A stretch of 64,000 nt of DNA from Pseudofrankia coriaricola. Its GTDB lineage: Bacteria; Actinomycetota; Actinomycetes; Frankiales; Frankiaceae. Where the stretch lies: positions 124,001 through 188,000 of the forward strand of contig NZ_MBLO01000259.1 of NCBI RefSeq assembly GCF_001854805.1, given 5' to 3'. Position numbers and translations under genes: made by a program. The notes beneath the pieces are model-generated. The model was not told the origin of the DNA, ran no database searches, and saw only the letters and a program-made list of their open reading frames with translations. Shown piece after piece: positions 62,850 to 64,000 of this stretch (the stretch's first letter is position 1; each line of letters opens with the position of its first letter).

Positions 62850-63998
62850 TCACCCCGACAGGCGGGTGCTCTCGCGCCCGCCCTCGGTGAGGCGCTCGGC
62901 GAGCGGGCCGCTGGCCCAGGTGGCGAGCAGCGGGGCCGGCTCGCAGTCGCAGGCCAGTTCCAGCTGTTCCCCGCTACGCGGAAGCGGCGGGATCCGGCCC
63001 ACCGGCAGGGCCGCGGCCCCGGGATGGGATCTGTCCCCGGGCTGGATGGGCTCCAGGATGGTCATCGGCTCGGGCAGGTCGTCGCCGCGGAAGACCGCCT
63101 CGCTGACGCCGCCGGCGAGCACGTCGACGGCGAGGATGACGGCGGCCGCCGTGTAGGAGCTGTGTTCCACCGGCCAGTGGCAGCCGGTCTCGAACTGCCA
63201 GCCGGTCCAGTAGGCGCCGTCGTCGTGGCGCAGGTGCTGCATGTCGTCGACGAGTGTGCGCGCCGCGGCCGTCTCCCCGGCCAGGTGCATCGCGATCGCG
63301 AGTTCGCACGTCTCGGCGCCGGTGACCCATGGCTCGTCGTCGACACACCGGATACCCAGGCCGTCGACGACGAAGTCGTCCCAGCGCTCGCGTAGCCGGG
63401 CCAGGCCCTCGGCGCCCTTGAGCGCGCCGCCGATCACCGGGTAGTACCAGTCCATCGACCAGCGATCGGTCGGCAGGAAGTACTCGGGGTGGGCACGCAC
63501 CGCGTGCGCGAGCGCGCCGGTGGCCAGTTCCCAGCCTGGCTGCGCCTCGCCGACGAGGTTGGCGAGGCCAAGCCCACAGCGCAGGCTGTGCAGGGTGCTG
63601 GCGCATCCGGTGACCAGGGCCGCCGGGTAGTCGCTGCCGTCGGCCGACCGGGCCCACCAGATCTGGCCGCTGGGAGCCTGCATGTCGACCACGAAGTCCA
63701 GCGCGGCCCGGACCACGGGCCACATCCGGGCAACGAACGCGCGGTCGCCGGTGCGCCGCCAGTGGTGCCAGACCGCGGTGGCGACGTAGGCGCACTGGTT
63801 GCTGTCGGCGTGGTCCTGCTTGACGACGCCGCCCACCGTGCTGCCCGCCCACGAGCCGTCGGGGCGCTGGTTGCGCACCAGCCAGTCCCAGCCCCGCTGG
63901 GCCGCGTCCTGCCGGCCGCCGATCTCGAGCGCCATCACGCATTCGAGATGGTCCCAGGCCTCGGTGTGGCCGCCGGCGAACCAGGGGATCGCGCCGTC
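62850..63998 (-). CDS. Prenyltransferase/squalene-oxidase-repeat protein (N-terminus beyond window)
   Basis: About 382 residues of the C-terminal part; the frame remains open to the window edge, where it reads DGAIPWFAGGHTEAWDHLEC. Repeats of the alpha-toroid type occur, including NQRPDGSW (QxxxGxW-like motif), with alternating helices to about residue 330. The family covers squalene-hopene cyclases and uncharacterised actinobacterial relatives lacking the catalytic DxDD motif; no DxDD is visible here. Activity is unknown. It faces the methyltransferase gene across a repeat-rich gap. Confidence 0.75.
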   Translation of the reverse strand, partial: DGAIPWFAGGHTEAWDHLECVMALEIGGRQDAAQRGWDWLVRNQRPDGSWAGSTVGGVVKQDHADSNQCAYVATAVWHHWRRTGDRAFVARMWPVVRAALDFVVDMQAPSGQIWWARSADGSDYPAALVTGCASTLHSLRCGLGLANLVGEAQPGWELATGALAHAVRAHPEYFLPTDRWSMDWYYPVIGGALKGAEGLARLRERWDDFVVDGLGIRCVDDEPWVTGAETCELAIAMHLAGETAAARTLVDDMQHLRHDDGAYWTGWQFETGCHWPVEHSSYTAAAVILAVDVLAGGVSEAVFRGDDLPEPMTILEPIQPGDRSHPGAAALPVGRIPPLPRSGEQLELACDCEPAPLLATWASGPLAERLTEGGRESTRLSG

Positions 63999-64000
63999 CG

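Overview
The window is a 64-kb piece of a very GC-rich actinobacterial chromosome. Third codon positions are G/C-saturated, GTG starts are common and many neighbouring genes overlap by 4 nt (GTGA or ATGA). Typical actinobacterial families are present: a DLW-39 microprotein, a mycothiol-type MDMPI/DinB-like protein, a SigE-subfamily ECF sigma factor, a receptor-type Ser/Thr kinase and an F420-dependent-reductase-like protein. The overall flavour suggests a Frankia-like actinomycete, but no rRNA or other lineage marker is present, so that is inference.

1-14.8 kb is a cell-surface or extracellular polysaccharide region. On the minus strand, FkbM methyltransferase, flippase, CgeB-like glycosyltransferase and Wzy-like polymerase are coupled by 4-nt overlaps. 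On the plus strand are a GT4 glycosyltransferase, UDP-glucuronate decarboxylase and UDP-glucose dehydrogenase, which together can make UDP-glucuronate and UDP-xylose. Then come a chimeric NodB deacetylase/phage-tail-like protein, a decayed DDE transposase, a TylF-type and a second FkbM-type O-methyltransferase.

15-25.5 kb holds small ordinary modules: VOC-ArsR-SRPBCC, an OsmC-methyltransferase fusion, an HdeD-like membrane protein, a TetR-controlled ABC exporter with a strong concentric operator, an alpha/beta hydrolase and a receptor-type kinase.

25.7-35.6 kb is the most unusual part. It is the wreck of a Tn7-like transposon (tnsA, truncated tnsB, internally deleted tnsC, tniQ split by a complete IS1634-family element). 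The outermost ends I can find are perfect 24-bp inverted repeats 8.87 kb apart (26553-26576 and 35397-35420), with cargo that includes an ECF sigma factor, a membrane-anchored partner and an IS66 fragment. End-like sequences occur at four places, and two of them carry a hairpin with covarying stem and conserved loop.

35.6-52 kb holds an NTF2-like protein, a ROK sugar kinase, a secreted lipase, a DedA protein, a PII paralogue lacking the modifiable tyrosine, a PEBP protein, DLW-39, a complete spermidine/putrescine-type ABC operon, an MDMPI-family protein, an orphan ParA, a long disordered membrane protein and tRNA-Ala(TGC).

52-64 kb holds regulator/oxidoreductase pairs (XRE with F420-reductase-like, PadR with SDR, an ArsR-NTF2 fusion with a cupin), several pseudogenes and transposase scraps, a metallophosphoesterase, two methyltransferases and the C-terminal part of a prenyltransferase/squalene-oxidase-repeat protein cut by the window edge. 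A GATCCGGCAGGGACC-type palindromic repeat family occurs at four intergenic sites across the window.
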